32,500 nt of DNA, taken from positions 17,519,709-17,552,208 of the forward strand of contig NC_135565.1 in assembly GCF_964340395.1 (NCBI RefSeq), read 5' to 3'. The notes beneath the pieces are model-generated. The model was given only the letters and a program-made list of their open reading frames with translations. It was not told where the DNA came from and did not search any database. Position 1 is the first letter of the stretch, and each line of letters begins with the position of its first letter. The stretch is from Glandiceps talaboti. Lineage: Eukaryota > Hemichordata > Enteropneusta > Spengelidae. This document shows positions 31,224-32,500 of this stretch, in pieces. Both the position numbers and the translations under genes were made by a program.

Positions 31224-31462
31224 CTGTCCCTCTCACTGTCACTGTCCCTCTGTCTCCGTTTTTAGTCTCTCTCGCGCGCGCTCTCTCTCTCTTGCGCTCT
31301 CTCTGTTTATGTATCTGTCTGTCTGTGTCTGTCTCTGTCTCAGTCTCTCTGTCTCTTTCTCTATCTCTGTTTTTGTCTGTCTCTGTCTGTCTGTCTGTCT
31401 GTCTCTGTCTATCTGTCTGTCTGTCTGTCTGTCTCTGATGACTGTCTTGTCTTTCTCTCTCC

Positions 31463-31557
<95 letters not shown>
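31224..31557 (+). repeat. (TC)n/(TCTG)n compound microsatellite
   Basis: TCTG- and TGTC-rich first half, then about 48 pure TC units (31462-31557). The minus-strand Arg-Glu frame is an artefact. Confidence 0.95.
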
Positions 31558-31561
<4 letters not shown>

Positions 31562-32478
31562 ATTCATGCACTATGTGTAGTACATTACTGTGGAGTACTG
31601 TCAAATACGATAAAAATAAACAGATTACATTTAAATTTGAGTGAAGTAAAGTTTGTATTACGAATACGAATCACCAAATGTTAGTTAAATAGATAAACAC
31701 ATTTACAGTCACCGAAAACACTTAAAGGGTCTGTGACGTCATTAATATATTATGCATTACCTTCAATAACAATGCCTTGCTCTCTTCACAGGTTTCCACT
31801 CATATTTTCACAACATGTGTCTATTTCCGGGAAAATTGTAATTTACGTAGAAAAGTGCCCAATTTAGTTTTTGCTAACTTGATTTTCATCCAAACTGCAC
31901 GTCCATTCACATGAGAAGATGGGATTGAAATCGAATTATCTAACACACGTGGGTAATTAGATTTGAACAGCAAATGCCTTCGATGGAAAATATAATGATG
32001 TGTTTGCCAAAGTAACGACTTTTTGTCAAAAAGCAATATGATTTCTTATCGCTGGTGAGAAATTTAATTTGCCAATGAAAATGGTTTCTAAAATTATTAC
32101 GTTGTTCTAATCCTAGCTATTCCTTTACCGTTACAAATTTACCGTTTTATCCTGAAGTAAAAGCATGAAATGTCTATTTTCAGGCACTTTCTCCGTTGAA
32201 CAACAATATTTTGTTTACGATTATTTGTACTTCATCCGTATGATGACGGTTTGTAGGTTGGTCGCTTGGTTTGTTGGTTGTTTGTTTGGACATGTGACCT
32301 AATTTAGCGAAAGATGGAACATAGTTATTTTTTTACGAAATCAAACGCGTTTTCTTTTGAACTGTTTGGGTTTGTTTTTTTTATCTCGGTTGTTGTAATC
32401 ATAACCTGTGAATTAACCAATTTTGCATCAAAGCGGTTTCAGATAATAAGCTACATTAGGGTTAGAGCCAAAACGAGC

Positions 32479-32500
32479 GCGCGCAAGAGAGAGAGAGAGA
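32479..32500 (+). repeat. (GCGC)/(GA)n tract at the window end
   Basis: A short GCGC run followed by GA units cut by the window edge. Confidence 0.85.

Larger units (their letters stand above)
29291..32500. other. Region downstream of the GH9 gene, no further gene seen
   Basis: GH9 3' UTR and flank. Apart from the poly(A) signal and microsatellites listed separately I recognise no coding sequence or element. Stretches 29600-30260, 30420-30830 and 31560-32480 are AT-rich and unassigned. The window ends in a GA repeat starting at about 32479. Confidence 0.6.

Overview
The window is animal nuclear DNA, very probably from a marine invertebrate with a lophotrochozoan-like gene set. Genes are split by GT-AG introns, non-coding DNA is AT-rich, and long tetranucleotide and dinucleotide microsatellites occur throughout. 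Nothing bacterial or viral is visible. The two genes I can support are a two-pore-domain potassium (K2P) channel on the minus strand and a secreted family-9 glycoside hydrolase (GH9, cellulase family) with two CBM2 cellulose-binding modules on the plus strand. A secreted animal GH9 with CBM2 fits a mollusc, annelid, brachiopod or similar animal, but I cannot name the species.

Layout. Positions 1-1989 and 4247-5812 are two copies of the same sequence. They flank a unique block that holds the 3'-terminal K2P exon (4245-3485, minus) and its 3' flank, which contains two ~43-bp minisatellites. One of these is an array of perfect TGACGTCA (CRE) palindromes. The K2P first coding exon lies at 14740-14323, so the single intron is ~10 kb and full of simple repeats. 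The exons join in phase exactly in the first glycine of the P1 filter and give a 392-residue channel. From 14.74 to 21.16 kb there is no recognisable gene; this gap separates the divergently transcribed K2P and GH9 genes and holds several microsatellites and a possible tRNA-derived SINE. The GH9 gene runs from 21159 to 29290 in 13 coding exons (784 residues). Its introns carry a truncated tRNA-Pro-like sequence, a 126-bp inverted-repeat transposon with 9-bp target duplications, and a probable dispersed repeat. From 29.3 kb to the end only a poly(A) signal, microsatellites and unassigned DNA are visible.

The two genes have unrelated jobs, membrane K+ leak and extracellular cellulose binding or digestion, and I see no functional link between them. 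The points most worth following are: the duplication at the left edge, which implies a second copy of the K2P second-half exon just outside the window; the CRE array; the loss of the conserved arginine of the GH9 active-site signature; and the intronic mobile elements.
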